A stretch of DNA of 64,000 nucleotides from Croceicoccus sp. YJ47 (GCF_016745095.1 NZ_CP067087.1:496001-560000); one strand, 5' to 3'; positions 38,617 through 47,981 are shown, counted from the first letter of the stretch. Notes: generated by a model from the letters alone, not told the origin. Numbers and translations are program-made.

Positions 38617-39408
38617 TTACACCGCGACTTCGGGCAGACGCTCGGTTTGCGGCGCGGCGATGAGATAGCCTTGCACGAGTTCGATGCCGAGATCGCGGGC
38701 GGCATTGAGTTCGCCCGGCGTCTCGATCCCCTCGGCAATGCAATCGATGCCAAGTTCGCTGCACAGGTTGACGATATTGGCCACGATCCGCTGCCGCGCG
38801 AAGGAATCGTCGATCCCGCGCAGCAGATCCATGTCCAGCTTCACCAGATCCGGCGTCAGTTCCGCCAACAGGTTGAGGCCCGAATAGCCCGACCCGAAGT
38901 CGTCGATCGCGGTGGTAAATCCATGCGCCTTGTACGACGAGATGATCTTGCGAACATGCGCCGTGTCGGTCATGCGCTCGTTCTCGGTGAATTCGAACAT
39001 CAGACGCTGCGGCGAAAAACCGACCCGCGCCGATGCGGCGAGCGAGGCGCGAATGCAGGCCTCCGGCTCATAAACCGCGTTCGGCATGAAATTGATGGAA
39101 AGGCGCGTGCCATCGTCGCGCGGGAACAACCCGCCGGCAAGCTCGATCGCCTTGACCCGGCAGGTCTGATCGAAGCGATAGATCATGTCGGGTTCGACCT
39201 GCGCGAGGATCGCGCCCGCCGATCTGCCCGCCACCCCGCGCACGAGCGCCTCGTACGCGAACAGTCGGCCGGTCTGAATGTTCACGATCGGCTGAAACGC
39301 CATGGTGATCGCCATGGGAAGCGGCCTGGCCGTGCGGCACCCTTCGCAGGCGGACGCGGGCGCCCTTCCCGCCTGTTGGAACGCGCGGGGATCGACGGGC
39401 TGATTCAT
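38617..39408 (-). CDS. EAL-domain cyclic-di-GMP phosphodiesterase
   Basis: A 263-residue stand-alone EAL protein that should hydrolyse c-di-GMP. After a short N-terminal part with a Cys pair, it reads MAFQPIVNIQTGRLFAYEALVRG (split here), with the catalytic Glu in EALVR, then LSINFMPNAVYEP, EFTENERMTD, AIDDFGSGYSGLNLLAEL with the metal-binding Asp pair, and VKLDMDLLRGID and CIAEGIETPGEL. All key residues are present, so it is probably active. No GGDEF or sensor domain is attached. It is similar to BLUF-less YcgF-type EAL proteins. Confidence 0.92.
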   Translation of the reverse strand: MNQPVDPRAFQQAGRAPASACEGCRTARPLPMAITMAFQPIVNIQTGRLFAYEALVRGVAGRSAGAILAQVEPDMIYRFDQTCRVKAIELAGGLFPRDDGTRLSINFMPNAVYEPEACIRASLAASARVGFSPQRLMFEFTENERMTDTAHVRKIISSYKAHGFTTAIDDFGSGYSGLNLLAELTPDLVKLDMDLLRGIDDSFARQRIVANIVNLCSELGIDCIAEGIETPGELNAARDLGIELVQGYLIAAPQTERLPEVAV

Positions 39409-39588
39409 ACCCGCGCTTCCAATGCGTATCGCGCCGCCGTCCGGGCATCGCGAGCGTGATAAGGTAAATATTTCAAAGGACGCCCTTTTTGCTCAACTTT
39501 GCAAAGAGCATCCCATCAACTGGATAAGATCCCGTAAACAGGACCCTAGCAGGTCTTGGCGGGCAACCGGCGGCTGCGTTCGCATATG

Positions 39589-39621
39589 AAAGACCCCGCC
39601 GTTTGCCGCGGCGGGGTCTTT
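39589..39621 (-). terminator. Rho-independent terminator of the carbonic anhydrase/SulP operon
   Basis: A perfect 12-bp stem AAAGACCCCGCC/GGCGGGGTCTTT with a 9-nt loop, lying 41 bp after the carbonic anhydrase stop. The stem's own T-rich arm followed by T residues makes it usable in both directions. Confidence 0.85.
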
Positions 39622-39662
39622 GCATTGTGTAAAAAAGGGATCGCGTAAAAAGGACCGTGCGA

Positions 39663-40304
39663 TCAGGACGCCAGGACCGTTTCCGGAACCGGCGGGGGCG
39701 CCGCCGCGTCATCGCCGCCAATGGTCAGCAATTCCGAGATCAGCCCGTCGCGCAGGTCGTAGACCATGCCGTGGAGCCAGAGCTCGTCGCCGCGTTCATG
39801 AGCCGCGCGGATCGGCCCGAATTTGGACAGGCGAACGAGCTGGTCCCGCACGTTCAGCTCGACCAGACGGTTCACCCGCTTGCGATGGTCGGTCTGATGC
39901 TTCAGCTCCTCGGCATGATCGCGCTCCACTTGGCGCGCATTTTCGAGCCATTTGTCGATCGGTCCCTCGGTGTTGCCCTCCAGCGCGGCCTCGATCCCGC
40001 CGCAGCCGTAATGGCCGCACACCACGACATGCCGCACGCGGAGCGTTTCGACCGCGAATTGCACGACCGAGGCGAGATTGTCGTCATCCTCGTGCACGAG
40101 ATTGGCGATATTGCGGTGGATGAACAATTCGCCGGGCCGGGTCTGCGTGATCTGATCCGGGCTCACGCGGCTGTCGGAACAACCGATCCACAGGATCTCC
40201 GGGTTCTGACCGCGGGTCTGCTCGGTGAAGAAATCGGCCTTGCGCTCCTGCATTTCGCGCGCCCAGCCCTTGTTCGACAGGAGCAGTTCCTCAAACGTCC
40301 TCAT
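39663..40304 (-). CDS. Beta-class carbonic anhydrase
   Basis: A 213-residue zinc enzyme interconverting CO2 and bicarbonate. The zinc and catalytic motifs are complete: CSDSRV (Cys 42, Asp 44, Arg 46) and VVVCGHYGCGGIEAALEG (His and Cys about 100). It starts MRTFEELLLSNKGWAREMQE with GGAG-like spacing, overlapping the SulP stop by 4 bp. Genetic coupling to a SulP transporter suggests that it supplies or uses bicarbonate carried by that transporter. Confidence 0.95.
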   Translation of the reverse strand: MRTFEELLLSNKGWAREMQERKADFFTEQTRGQNPEILWIGCSDSRVSPDQITQTRPGELFIHRNIANLVHEDDDNLASVVQFAVETLRVRHVVVCGHYGCGGIEAALEGNTEGPIDKWLENARQVERDHAEELKHQTDHRKRVNRLVELNVRDQLVRLSKFGPIRAAHERGDELWLHGMVYDLRDGLISELLTIGGDDAAAPPPVPETVLAS

Positions 40305-41881
40305 GCGTAGTTTACCTTCCTGAGCGGCGCGTCGAGCCCGCTATTCGCCAGATGATCGGAATCGTGGCGCACGCTGACGTCGATGTCGCGGAACCGGGCA
40401 TTCTTCACGAAGCTGTTGATGATCTCGATATTGTCCGGATCGACGAAATCGGCCCGGTTGAGATTGATGACCACGATCGCATTGTCCGGAATTTCCGACA
40501 GCGATTTCTGCAATTCATACTTGTGAATGAAATACAGGCTGCGGCGCGCGCTGACGAGGTAGAGGTCGCCGTCGTTGGTCTTGGTGATGGCGGTGCGGAA
40601 ATTACGCGCCACCACGAACACGAAGCCGATGGCAAGACCGATGATGATCCCGGTCAGAAGATCGGTCAGCAGGATCGCCGCCACGGTCGCCACGAAGGGC
40701 ACGAACTGGTGCCAGCCCTGCTTCCACCGCTGCTTGTAAAGCGCGGGATTGTTGAGCTTGTACCCCACCTGGATCAGAATCGCGGCGAGCGCGGCCAGCG
40801 GGATGAGGTTCAGCACCGCGGGGATGAGCAGCACGCTGAGCAACAGCCAGAAGCCGTGCAGGATCGCCGACATCTTCGTCATGGCACCGGCCGACACATT
40901 GGCCGAACTGCGCACGATGACCGAGGTCAGCGGCAGGCCGCCGATGAAGCCCGACACGATATTGCCGCCACCCTGTGCGAGCAGCTCGTAATTCTTGTCC
41001 GTCGTGCGGCGTTGCGGGTCGATCTCGTCCACCGCCTTCACGCAGAGCAGCGATTCCAGGCTGGCCACGATGGCGAGGGTGAAGGCCACGACCCACACGT
41101 CGGCCATGCCGATGGCGCTGAAATCCGGGGTGGAGAACTGCTGCGTGAAACCGGTCAGCGTTTCGGCCACCGGCACCTGCACCAGATGGTCGCCGCCAAT
41201 CGCCCATGCCGGGACCACCGCCATGAATATCGCATTGGCCACCACGCCAAAAATAACGACGACAAGCGGACCCGGAAGCAGGCGTAACGGCCCTTCGCTC
41301 GGTAGCTTGGCATCCCACCAGAACAGGAAGATCAGCGAAACGATCGCGATGATCATCGGTCCGACGAGGAAGAAGTCCCACACGGAATAGAACAGCGCCG
41401 ACAGCGTGTTCAGCCCGTCCGGCTGAAGAAAGCTCAGGCTCCCTTCGAAATCGCCTTCATATCCCACGGCATAGGGGATCTGCTTGAGGATCAGGATAAG
41501 CCCGATCGCCGCCAGCATGCCGGTGATGACCGAATTGGGCACGAATTCCGACAATGTGCCCGACCGGGTAAAGAACAGCCCGGCCTGAATCACGCCCGAA
41601 AGCAGCACGGCGAGCAGGAAAATCTCCCAGCTCGGCAGCGATTCGATCGCGCCCAGCACGATGACCGTAAGACCCGCGGCTGGCCCGCTCACCGATAATT
41701 GCGATTTTGACAGGATGCCGACGACGATGCCGCCGACAATGCCCGCAATTAGCCCGGAAAACAGCGGTGCACCGGATGCCAGCGCAATACCGAGGCAGAG
41801 GGGAAGCGCGACGAGCGCCACCACGATTGATGCCGGCAGGTCCTTCCCTATCGTCGAAAACAGACCGTTCTTGCTACTCAC
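40301..41881 (-). CDS. SulP-family anion (probably bicarbonate) transporter with STAS domain
   Basis: A 526-residue inner-membrane transporter with 10-14 TM helices: GKDLPASIVVALVALPLCLG (TM1), LSVSGPAAGLTVIVLGAI (TM3 region), SLESLLCVKAVDEIDPQRRT (conserved SulP block) and GFIGGLPLTSVIVRSSANVS. The C-terminal STAS domain (about 415-520) has AIVVINLNRADFVDPDNIEI. The frame opens at ATG 41932, but GTG 41881 has AAGGGG upstream and begins SSKNGLFSTIGKDLPASI, so GTG is chosen. Coupling with a carbonic anhydrase gene points to bicarbonate uptake, as known for BicA-like and fused SulP-CA systems; this is inference. Confidence 0.9.
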   Translation of the reverse strand: MSSKNGLFSTIGKDLPASIVVALVALPLCLGIALASGAPLFSGLIAGIVGGIVVGILSKSQLSVSGPAAGLTVIVLGAIESLPSWEIFLLAVLLSGVIQAGLFFTRSGTLSEFVPNSVITGMLAAIGLILILKQIPYAVGYEGDFEGSLSFLQPDGLNTLSALFYSVWDFFLVGPMIIAIVSLIFLFWWDAKLPSEGPLRLLPGPLVVVIFGVVANAIFMAVVPAWAIGGDHLVQVPVAETLTGFTQQFSTPDFSAIGMADVWVVAFTLAIVASLESLLCVKAVDEIDPQRRTTDKNYELLAQGGGNIVSGFIGGLPLTSVIVRSSANVSAGAMTKMSAILHGFWLLLSVLLIPAVLNLIPLAALAAILIQVGYKLNNPALYKQRWKQGWHQFVPFVATVAAILLTDLLTGIIIGLAIGFVFVVARNFRTAITKTNDGDLYLVSARRSLYFIHKYELQKSLSEIPDNAIVVINLNRADFVDPDNIEIINSFVKNARFRDIDVSVRHDSDHLANSGLDAPLRKVNYA

Positions 41882-42056
41882 GAAACCCCTTTCGCGCGCC
41901 GACCGCCGGTGCGGCGGAGGGCACGAAATCATGACACGTCATAAAGGCCCGGAACGGACCAAGTCAGCGTGTCTTATACGGCAAGCTTTGTTGCCGCTCC
42001 CTCGGGGCAATGTAACAAATTGTTGCAGGGCGCCCTGACCGCGCCGGCGCGCGCGA

Positions 42057-43370
42057 TTACACGGCGGAACTGAACCGCCGGGCCGACTCCGCGCGGTAGG
42101 GGTCGAAAATCGCCGCCACCGTCCGCGCATAGGGCAGCCCGCCCGGCGCGATGATCAACGTGTCGCCCGCCATCTCGACAAGGCCGCGCGCGACGAAGGG
42201 CGCCAGCCGCGCATCGCTCTGCGCACGGATGCGGGGCGGCAATGTCGCGCGTCCGTGGCACAGCAACCCCTCGATGATGGCGCCGCGCGACCGGTCCTCC
42301 GCGCCGCGATGCGCGCCGCGTTCGGGTGCGAGGCCGCCGGCATCGACGCGCATGCGGTAGCGCCCGCCATTCTTCTCGTTCTGAACCAGGAGATGGGGAA
42401 ACGCGCTGATCGCGGAGGCGCCGAGGCCGATCAGATTGGGCGCGTCGTCATCGGTGAACCCCTGAAAATTGCGGTGCAACCTCCCGCCGAGCGCCGCACG
42501 GGCCAGCGGATCGCGCCCCGCCAGCGCAAAATGGTCGAAACCCACCGGCGCATAGCCGTGCGTCACGAGATAGTCGAAACCGAGCTGTGCCATGGCGAAA
42601 CGCTCCGCCTGATCCGGCATGGCATCGCTGTCGATCACGCGCTGCCGCGGCACGATATGCGGCACATGGGCATAGCCGAAGAGCGCCACCCGGTCGGCAT
42701 GAAGCACGCGCGTGCGATGCAGGCTGTCGAGAAGATCGTCGCGCGTCTGACCGGGCAATCCGTACATGAGATCGAAATTGAGCGACGTGACGCCCGCTTC
42801 GCGCAGGCTATCGGTGGTCGCGACGATCATGTCCTCGCTCTGCACCCGGCCGATGCGATGCTGACAATGGGCGGCGAAGGTCTGCACGCCGAGGCTGGCG
42901 CGTGCGATGCCCACGCGGGCGATGGCCTGTGCCCATTGGGGCGACATCGTGCGCGGGTCCAGCTCGATCGAACAGACCGGATCGACAAGCCCGAACCGCA
43001 CGGTGAGCAGATCGACCAGCCGGATGAAATCGGTGGGCGCGATCGCATTGGGGCTGCCCCCGCCGAACGAAAGCCGCGTTACCCGCGTGCCTGCGGGCAG
43101 AAGCGCGGACACGGCCATGATTTCGCGGTGCAGCGCGTCGAGATACGCCGTCAACCTCTGCCGCCGACCCGCGGCACCGGTGTTACAGCCGCAGTAGAAA
43201 CAGATCTTCTCGCAGAACGGGATATGGACGTAGAGCGAAACATCGCCCGAAACGTTTTCCAGCGCCTCGCGATAGTCGCACCCGTCGATGGGGCCGAACT
43301 CGGCGGCGGTGGGAAAGCTGGTGTAGCGCGGCACGGGCACGCGGAGCAGGTCGGAATGATAAGGCCACAT
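42057..43370 (-). CDS. hemN: Oxygen-independent coproporphyrinogen III oxidase
   Basis: A 437-residue radical-SAM enzyme of anaerobic haem synthesis. It starts WPYHSDLLRVPVPRYTSFPT, with the radical-SAM cluster motif YVHIPFCEKICFYCGC (CxxxCxxC plus the extra HemN Cys, about 55-70), then GGGSPNAI, GVQTF (GASLGVQTF region) and LMYGLPGQTRDDLLDSL. The frame extends to 43613, but homology begins at ATG 43370. Next to the cbb3 oxidase cluster, as expected of genes for life at low oxygen. A weak FNR-like site lies at 43405-43418. Confidence 0.94.
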   Translation of the reverse strand: MWPYHSDLLRVPVPRYTSFPTAAEFGPIDGCDYREALENVSGDVSLYVHIPFCEKICFYCGCNTGAAGRRQRLTAYLDALHREIMAVSALLPAGTRVTRLSFGGGSPNAIAPTDFIRLVDLLTVRFGLVDPVCSIELDPRTMSPQWAQAIARVGIARASLGVQTFAAHCQHRIGRVQSEDMIVATTDSLREAGVTSLNFDLMYGLPGQTRDDLLDSLHRTRVLHADRVALFGYAHVPHIVPRQRVIDSDAMPDQAERFAMAQLGFDYLVTHGYAPVGFDHFALAGRDPLARAALGGRLHRNFQGFTDDDAPNLIGLGASAISAFPHLLVQNEKNGGRYRMRVDAGGLAPERGAHRGAEDRSRGAIIEGLLCHGRATLPPRIRAQSDARLAPFVARGLVEMAGDTLIIAPGGLPYARTVAAIFDPYRAESARRFSSAV

Positions 43371-43401
43371 GCCGCATGTTTGGCGCCGGCGGCGGCGCGC
43401 G

Positions 43402-43644
43402 TCATTGCGATGGGTCAAATTTGCGGCGGTTGCATGCGGCATGGCACGCCTTGGGCGGACAGCGCAGCGGTGCGGCCGGATCGCGCCGTGGAACGGGAAT
43501 GTCGACCGTGCGCCCCGCCGCCCCGGCACACAGGGTAAGGTGCAATGTCCGCCCCGCCGACGGATCCGGCCCCGGCCCGGCGGCAAGCGGGAACAGCGCG
43601 GCCGCCGCGACAAGGGCGGGCAGCGCGGACAGGCCCGTCATCAT
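43402..43644 (-). CDS. Small exported Cys-rich protein after ccoS
   Basis: An 80-residue protein with a signal or TM segment (LSALPALVAAAALFPLAAG) and a basic C-terminus with three Cys and a His in CPPKACHAACNRRK, a possible metal-binding site; another Cys is in LTLCAGAAG. ATG 43644 overlaps the ccoS stop (ATGATGA), so it is the last gene of the cbb3 maturation cluster. The family is not recognised. A role in copper or haem handling for the oxidase is inference from position and Cys content. Confidence 0.6.
   Translation of the reverse strand: MMTGLSALPALVAAAALFPLAAGPGPDPSAGRTLHLTLCAGAAGRTVDIPVPRRDPAAPLRCPPKACHAACNRRKFDPSQ
43405..43418. promoter_or_regulatory. Weak FNR/FixK-like site upstream of hemN
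   Basis: TTGCGATGGGTCAA has the spacing of TTGAT-N4-ATCAA, with three mismatches in the ten defined positions. It lies 35 bp upstream of the hemN start codon, inside the small preceding gene. The position suits an activator of hemN, but the match is poor. Confidence 0.3.
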
Positions 43645-43793
43645 GCCGCATCCTCCTCGTCATCGATGAGGATGCGATGCGCCGCCCCGTCGAGATCGTC
43701 GAACTGCCCATCGCGCATCGCCCAGAAGAACAGCACGAGCCCGGCGCCGCCCATGCCGAGCGCGACGGGGATGAGAAAGGCCAGCACGCTCAT
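43641..43793 (-). CDS. ccoS: cbb3-type oxidase assembly protein CcoS
   Basis: A 50-residue single-TM protein: MSVLAFLIPVALGMGGAGLV, then LFFWAMRDGQFDDLDGAAHR, the standard CcoS/FixS pattern with the TM helix followed by G-Q-F/Y-D-D-L. Needed for copper and haem insertion into the oxidase. ATG 43793 overlaps the ccoI stop (ATGA), and its own stop overlaps the next small gene. Confidence 0.93.
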   Translation of the reverse strand: MSVLAFLIPVALGMGGAGLVLFFWAMRDGQFDDLDGAAHRILIDDEEDAA

Positions 43794-45979
43794 GCCGCCG
43801 TCCCGCCCGGCATGCCCGGCATGCCCGGCACGCGCGCCAGCCGCAGCGCATTCGCCACCACGATGAGCGAGCTTGTCGACATGGCGATCGCGGCGACGAG
43901 CGGCGTGACCCGCCCCATCAGCGCCAGGGGCACCGCCGCCACGTTGTAACAGACGGCGAGCGCGAGATTTTGCCGCACGATCCGCATCGTGCGCCGCGCC
44001 GCGGCGATGGCGAGCACCACGGGAAAAAGTCGCTCACCCGTAAACACCGCATCGGCGGCCTGCTGGCTCGCGTCGCTGGCCGTGCCGGGCGCGATGGCCG
44101 CATGCGCCGCGGCCAGCGCCGGGCCATCGTTCAACCCGTCGCCTACCATGAGCGGGCGACGCCCCTGCGCCTTTGCATGGCTCAGAATGGCGAGCTTGTG
44201 CGCCGGATCGGCCCCGCCCTCGCCCGGAATGCGCAGCGTCTGCGCCATCGCGTCGACCGCCGCGCGGCTGTCGCCCGAAAGGATGCGCGGCTCGAGATTC
44301 ATCGCGCGCAGGGCATCGAGCGTAGCCTCCACATCGCCGCGCAGCCTGTCCGAAAAGCGGATCGCATGGGAGCCCTCACCGATGCGCAGTTGCACGCATG
44401 GTCCGTCGCCGCCGTCCGTGGAGGGACGTTCCAGCGCCACGAACGCGCCATCGTGCCGCCCCGTCACGCCCACCCCCTCGCGCTCCACGATGGCGTCGAC
44501 CGCGGCCGGCACGACGCCCGCGGCGGTGAGCGCCCGGGCCAGCCCGATGCTCAGCGGATGGCGGCTCGTCTGTGCGAGCGCGAGCGCGATTGCCCCCGCC
44601 CGCCCGTCCAGCCCCGCGATATCCGCCCGCAATTCGCCCAGCGTCAGCGTGCCCGTCTTGTCGAGGAACACCATGTCGATTTCGGCCAGCCGCTCGAGCG
44701 CGCTGCCATCCTTGACGAGCACGCCGCGCCGGATCAGCGCGCCCGTCGTCACCACCTGCGCCGCCGGCACCGCCAGCCCGATCGCGCAGGGGCAGGTAAT
44801 GATGAGCACGGCAATCGCGATGGTGAGCGATTGATGCCACCCAGCCCCCGCGATCATCCAACCCGCAAAGGCCAGCGCGGCGAGCGTATGCACCGCCGGG
44901 GCGTAGATGCGGGCGGCGCGCTCGCTGATCCGGACGTAACGGCTGCGCGACTGGCCGGCCTCGTCCATCAAGCGGGCGATCTCGGCGATGGCGGTATCCT
45001 CGCCGGTCCCGGTGATACGAACCCGGATCGGGGCATGCATGTTGATGGCCCCTGCATGAACCCTGGCGCCCGGCGCGGCATGTTCGGGCGCGCTTTCCCC
45101 CGTCAGCATCGCATTGTCGAGCATGGCCGACCCGCTCTCCACCACGCCGTCGGCGGCCAGCGCCTCCCCCGCAGCGACGAGCATGACCATGCCCGGCTCC
45201 AGCTCGCCCGCCTTCATCCGGCGCACCGACCCATCGGCCTGTATCACCCCGGCATCGCGCCCCATCCGGCTGAGCAGCGCGCCGATCCCCGCCCGCGTGC
45301 GCCCGCGCATCCCCTCGTCGAGCGCCCGCCCCGCGAGCAGGAAGAACAGCAGCATGACCACGCCGTCGAAATAGGCATGGGCCCCGCCCGTCGCCGTTTC
45401 ATAAAGGCTGAGTGCCGCGGCAAGGACGATCCCGATCGCAATCGGAACATCCATGTTGGTCCGCCCCCGCCGCAACGCCCTCGCCGCGGAGGCAACGAAC
45501 ACCCGCCCCGAATAGGCGAGCACCGGAAGCGCGATCATCGCCGACAGCCAGTGAAACACATCGCGCGTCACCCCATCGGCGCCGGACCATACGCTGATCG
45601 AGAGCAGCATGACATTCATCATGCCGAACCCCGCCACCGCGAGCGCGCGGAGCAGGCGGCGCATCTCTCCATCCGCACCGCCGCGCGTCCTGTCCGCGCA
45701 AGCGCCGGTGTCGCCCGCGACCTGCGCCTCGAAACCGAGATCGCGCAGCGCGGCAATCAGGCGCGCGGGATCGAGCGTATCGTCGTGCCGCACGGTGACG
45801 CGCCGGGCCGAGAGATTGACCCGTGCCTCCTCCACCCCGTCGAGCGCGATCAGCCCGCGTTCGATCTTCGCGATGCACCCGGCGCAACGCATTCCCGGAA
45901 CGGTCAGCCGGATATCGGCGACAGGCGAAGGCGCAGGCCCCGCCATCGCATGCGGCGAAAGGACGGCCGGCGCGTTCAT
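43790..45979 (-). CDS. ccoI: Copper-transporting P1B-type ATPase CcoI
   Basis: A 729-residue P-type ATPase that delivers copper for CcoN. The N-terminal metal-binding domain has GMRCAGCIAKIE (CxxC), then TM helices, the TM6 metal site ITCPCAIGLAVP (CPC), the phosphorylation site FLDKTGTLTLGELR (Asp), HPLSIGLA (HP motif) and MVGDGLNDGPALAAA. The frame begins at 46003, but ATG 45979 overlaps the ccoH stop (ATGA) and is the coupled start. The tail holds a short repeat, PGMPGMPGG. Confidence 0.94.
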   Translation of the reverse strand: MNAPAVLSPHAMAGPAPSPVADIRLTVPGMRCAGCIAKIERGLIALDGVEEARVNLSARRVTVRHDDTLDPARLIAALRDLGFEAQVAGDTGACADRTRGGADGEMRRLLRALAVAGFGMMNVMLLSISVWSGADGVTRDVFHWLSAMIALPVLAYSGRVFVASAARALRRGRTNMDVPIAIGIVLAAALSLYETATGGAHAYFDGVVMLLFFLLAGRALDEGMRGRTRAGIGALLSRMGRDAGVIQADGSVRRMKAGELEPGMVMLVAAGEALAADGVVESGSAMLDNAMLTGESAPEHAAPGARVHAGAINMHAPIRVRITGTGEDTAIAEIARLMDEAGQSRSRYVRISERAARIYAPAVHTLAALAFAGWMIAGAGWHQSLTIAIAVLIITCPCAIGLAVPAAQVVTTGALIRRGVLVKDGSALERLAEIDMVFLDKTGTLTLGELRADIAGLDGRAGAIALALAQTSRHPLSIGLARALTAAGVVPAAVDAIVEREGVGVTGRHDGAFVALERPSTDGGDGPCVQLRIGEGSHAIRFSDRLRGDVEATLDALRAMNLEPRILSGDSRAAVDAMAQTLRIPGEGGADPAHKLAILSHAKAQGRRPLMVGDGLNDGPALAAAHAAIAPGTASDASQQAADAVFTGERLFPVVLAIAAARRTMRIVRQNLALAVCYNVAAVPLALMGRVTPLVAAIAMSTSSLIVVANALRLARVPGMPGMPGGTAA

Positions 45980-46422
45980 TCGAAGCGCATTTCCCGCGTC
46001 CATTCCTCTCCCCCGGCGAAGACGGACACGCGCGCGATCCAGCGTCCGGACGGCACCGGGCGCGTCGATACGAACGCCCCCGGCCCGGCCCCGGCAAAGG
46101 CAATATCGAATGCCGCCGGATCGCCGAGCGGGCGGCGCAAGGCGGCGGACACGCGCGCCCCGGCGGGGACGCCCGCCGTGCTCACCACCATCCGGCCATC
46201 GCCCGCACGCGCCGCCGCGACCTCCCAGCCCAGCGCATCCTGCGCCCGCGCGGTTTCGAGCCAGCCGTTGAACTTCTGGCTCGCGACATAGGAATTATCG
46301 ACGACCACCCCGCCGAAACCACGCATGGCCAGCGTCGCCATCGTGAAATTCACGGCCATGACGATGCCGAACCCCGCGACGAGGATCGCGCTCATGTGCC
46401 GTCCGGTGAATTCGCGTGTCAT
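45976..46422 (-). CDS. ccoH: cbb3 oxidase maturation protein CcoH/FixH
   Basis: A 148-residue protein with an N-terminal TM (HMSAILVAGFGIVMAVNFTM), the FixH signature VVDNSYVASQKFNGWLETAR, and a periplasmic beta domain (about 60-148). Helps assemble the oxidase together with CcoI. The start overlaps the ccoG stop by 4 bp and the end overlaps ccoI. Confidence 0.92.
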   Translation of the reverse strand: MTREFTGRHMSAILVAGFGIVMAVNFTMATLAMRGFGGVVVDNSYVASQKFNGWLETARAQDALGWEVAAARAGDGRMVVSTAGVPAGARVSAALRRPLGDPAAFDIAFAGAGPGAFVSTRPVPSGRWIARVSVFAGGEEWTREMRFE

Positions 46423-47981
46423 GGGCTGTTTCCTGCAGGTGCGGAGAAATGGGTTCGGGCCCGTGCCGTTTCATGCTGCGGGTCGAGGGAGGTCAGGCGA
46501 AAGGCGAAATCTTGCGCCGCCGTGCCGGGCGGGACGGCGACATAGGCGCGCACGGTCCGCGTCTGATCGGCGGGCACGATGACGGTCTGCGCCCCGGCGG
46601 CATCGGCCCGGCCCACGGTATCGGACCAAAGGACGGCGCCGGGCAAACCGTCGACGGTGATGCGAAAGCCGCGCGGCCGGCTCTCCATGTTGCGCAGTTT
46701 CAGTGTGTAGGAATTGCGCAAGCTGCCGTCGCTCATCACCATGAAAGGCGGATTGCGGTCCGGCGACACGGTCAGCCCGACATGGCTGCGCACGCCCAGC
46801 GCGAACAGCAGCGAAAGCCCCACCGCGCCCCAGATCAGCCCGTAGGCGATGGTCCGCGGACGCAGGATCGTGCGCCACGGGGCACGAGGTGCCTCGCCGC
46901 GCGCCTCCGCCTCGCAATCCTCGAGCGTGGCATAATCGATCAATCCGCGCGGGCGGCCCACATCGGCCATCACCCTGTCGCACGCATCGATGCATAGCGC
47001 GCAGGTGATGCACCCGATCTGCGGTCCTTCGCGGATGTCGATGCCGGTCGGGCACACCGCGACGCATTGGCGGCAATCGATGCAATCGCCGAAATGGGCG
47101 GGGGCCTTCTCCGCCTTCTTCACGCTGCCGCGCGGTTCTCCGCGCCAGCCCTTGTACGTCACGATCAACGATTTCTCGTCGAGCATGGCGGTCTGTATCC
47201 GCGGCCAGGGGCACATGTAGATGCACACCTGTTCGCGCATGAACCCGCCCAGCGTCACGGTCATCAATGTCAGGATCGCCACGGTGACATAGGCGATGGG
47301 CGCCGCCTCGCCCGCGAAGAATTCGCGCCAGAGGGTCGGCGCATCCGCGAAATAGAGCACCCATGCCCCGCCGGTGGCAAAACCGATGGCGAGATAGATC
47401 GTCCATTTGAAAGCCCGGCGCGCGACCTTTCCCCACGTCCACGGCGCCGCGTCGAGCCGTATGCGCGCATTGCGATCGCCGTCGACGAAGCGGTCGACAT
47501 GCTGAAACAGATCGGTCCACACCGTCTGCGGACAGGCATAGCCGCACCATGCCCGCCCCACCGCCGAGGTCACGAGGAAAAGCCCCAGCCCCGCCATCAC
47601 CAGCAGCCCCGCGACGAAATAGAATTCGTGCGGCCAGATCTCGATCCCGAACATGTAAAAGCGCCGGTTTGCCACATCGACCAGCACGGCCTGGTCCGGC
47701 GCATACGGCCCCCGGTTCCAGCGTAGCCACGGCGCCCCGTAATAAATGCCGAGCGTGAGCAGCATCACCGCCCATTTGAAGCGGCGAAACCGTCCGTCGA
47801 TGCGCTTGTTATGCACGGCCGCCCGTTTTTCGACCAGGCTTTGCGGCAGATGAGCGGGTTCCGGCTCGTGCGGGCCGTGGCGCCGGGTCGCAGCCGCCGG
47901 ATCGGCGACCGCGCTGCTGACCGGGCGGTCGGGCTTGCCCCCCGCGCCCGGCGCGGGGTCGGCGGGATCAGGGGCGGTCAT
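46419..47981 (-). CDS. ccoG: Cytochrome c oxidase accessory protein CcoG (FixG)
   Basis: A 520-residue iron-sulfur membrane protein implicated in copper reduction for cbb3 assembly. After a Pro/Ala-rich N-terminus it has VHNKRIDGRFRRFKWAVMLL, several TM helices, GYACPQTVWTDLFQHVDRF, YMCPWPRIQTAMLDEKSL, and two 4Fe-4S motifs: CIDCRQCVAVCPTGIDIR and CITCALCIDACDRVM. A C-terminal Ig-like domain follows. ATG 47981 overlaps the ccoP end; the longer frame to 48047 is antisense-like and was not used. Confidence 0.94.
   Translation of the reverse strand: MTAPDPADPAPGAGGKPDRPVSSAVADPAAATRRHGPHEPEPAHLPQSLVEKRAAVHNKRIDGRFRRFKWAVMLLTLGIYYGAPWLRWNRGPYAPDQAVLVDVANRRFYMFGIEIWPHEFYFVAGLLVMAGLGLFLVTSAVGRAWCGYACPQTVWTDLFQHVDRFVDGDRNARIRLDAAPWTWGKVARRAFKWTIYLAIGFATGGAWVLYFADAPTLWREFFAGEAAPIAYVTVAILTLMTVTLGGFMREQVCIYMCPWPRIQTAMLDEKSLIVTYKGWRGEPRGSVKKAEKAPAHFGDCIDCRQCVAVCPTGIDIREGPQIGCITCALCIDACDRVMADVGRPRGLIDYATLEDCEAEARGEAPRAPWRTILRPRTIAYGLIWGAVGLSLLFALGVRSHVGLTVSPDRNPPFMVMSDGSLRNSYTLKLRNMESRPRGFRITVDGLPGAVLWSDTVGRADAAGAQTVIVPADQTRTVRAYVAVPPGTAAQDFAFRLTSLDPQHETARARTHFSAPAGNSP

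Noticed and set aside
43970-46291. A 773-codon plus-strand open frame over ccoI and ccoH
   Set aside because: Antisense shadow of the copper ATPase gene; no protein-like motif.
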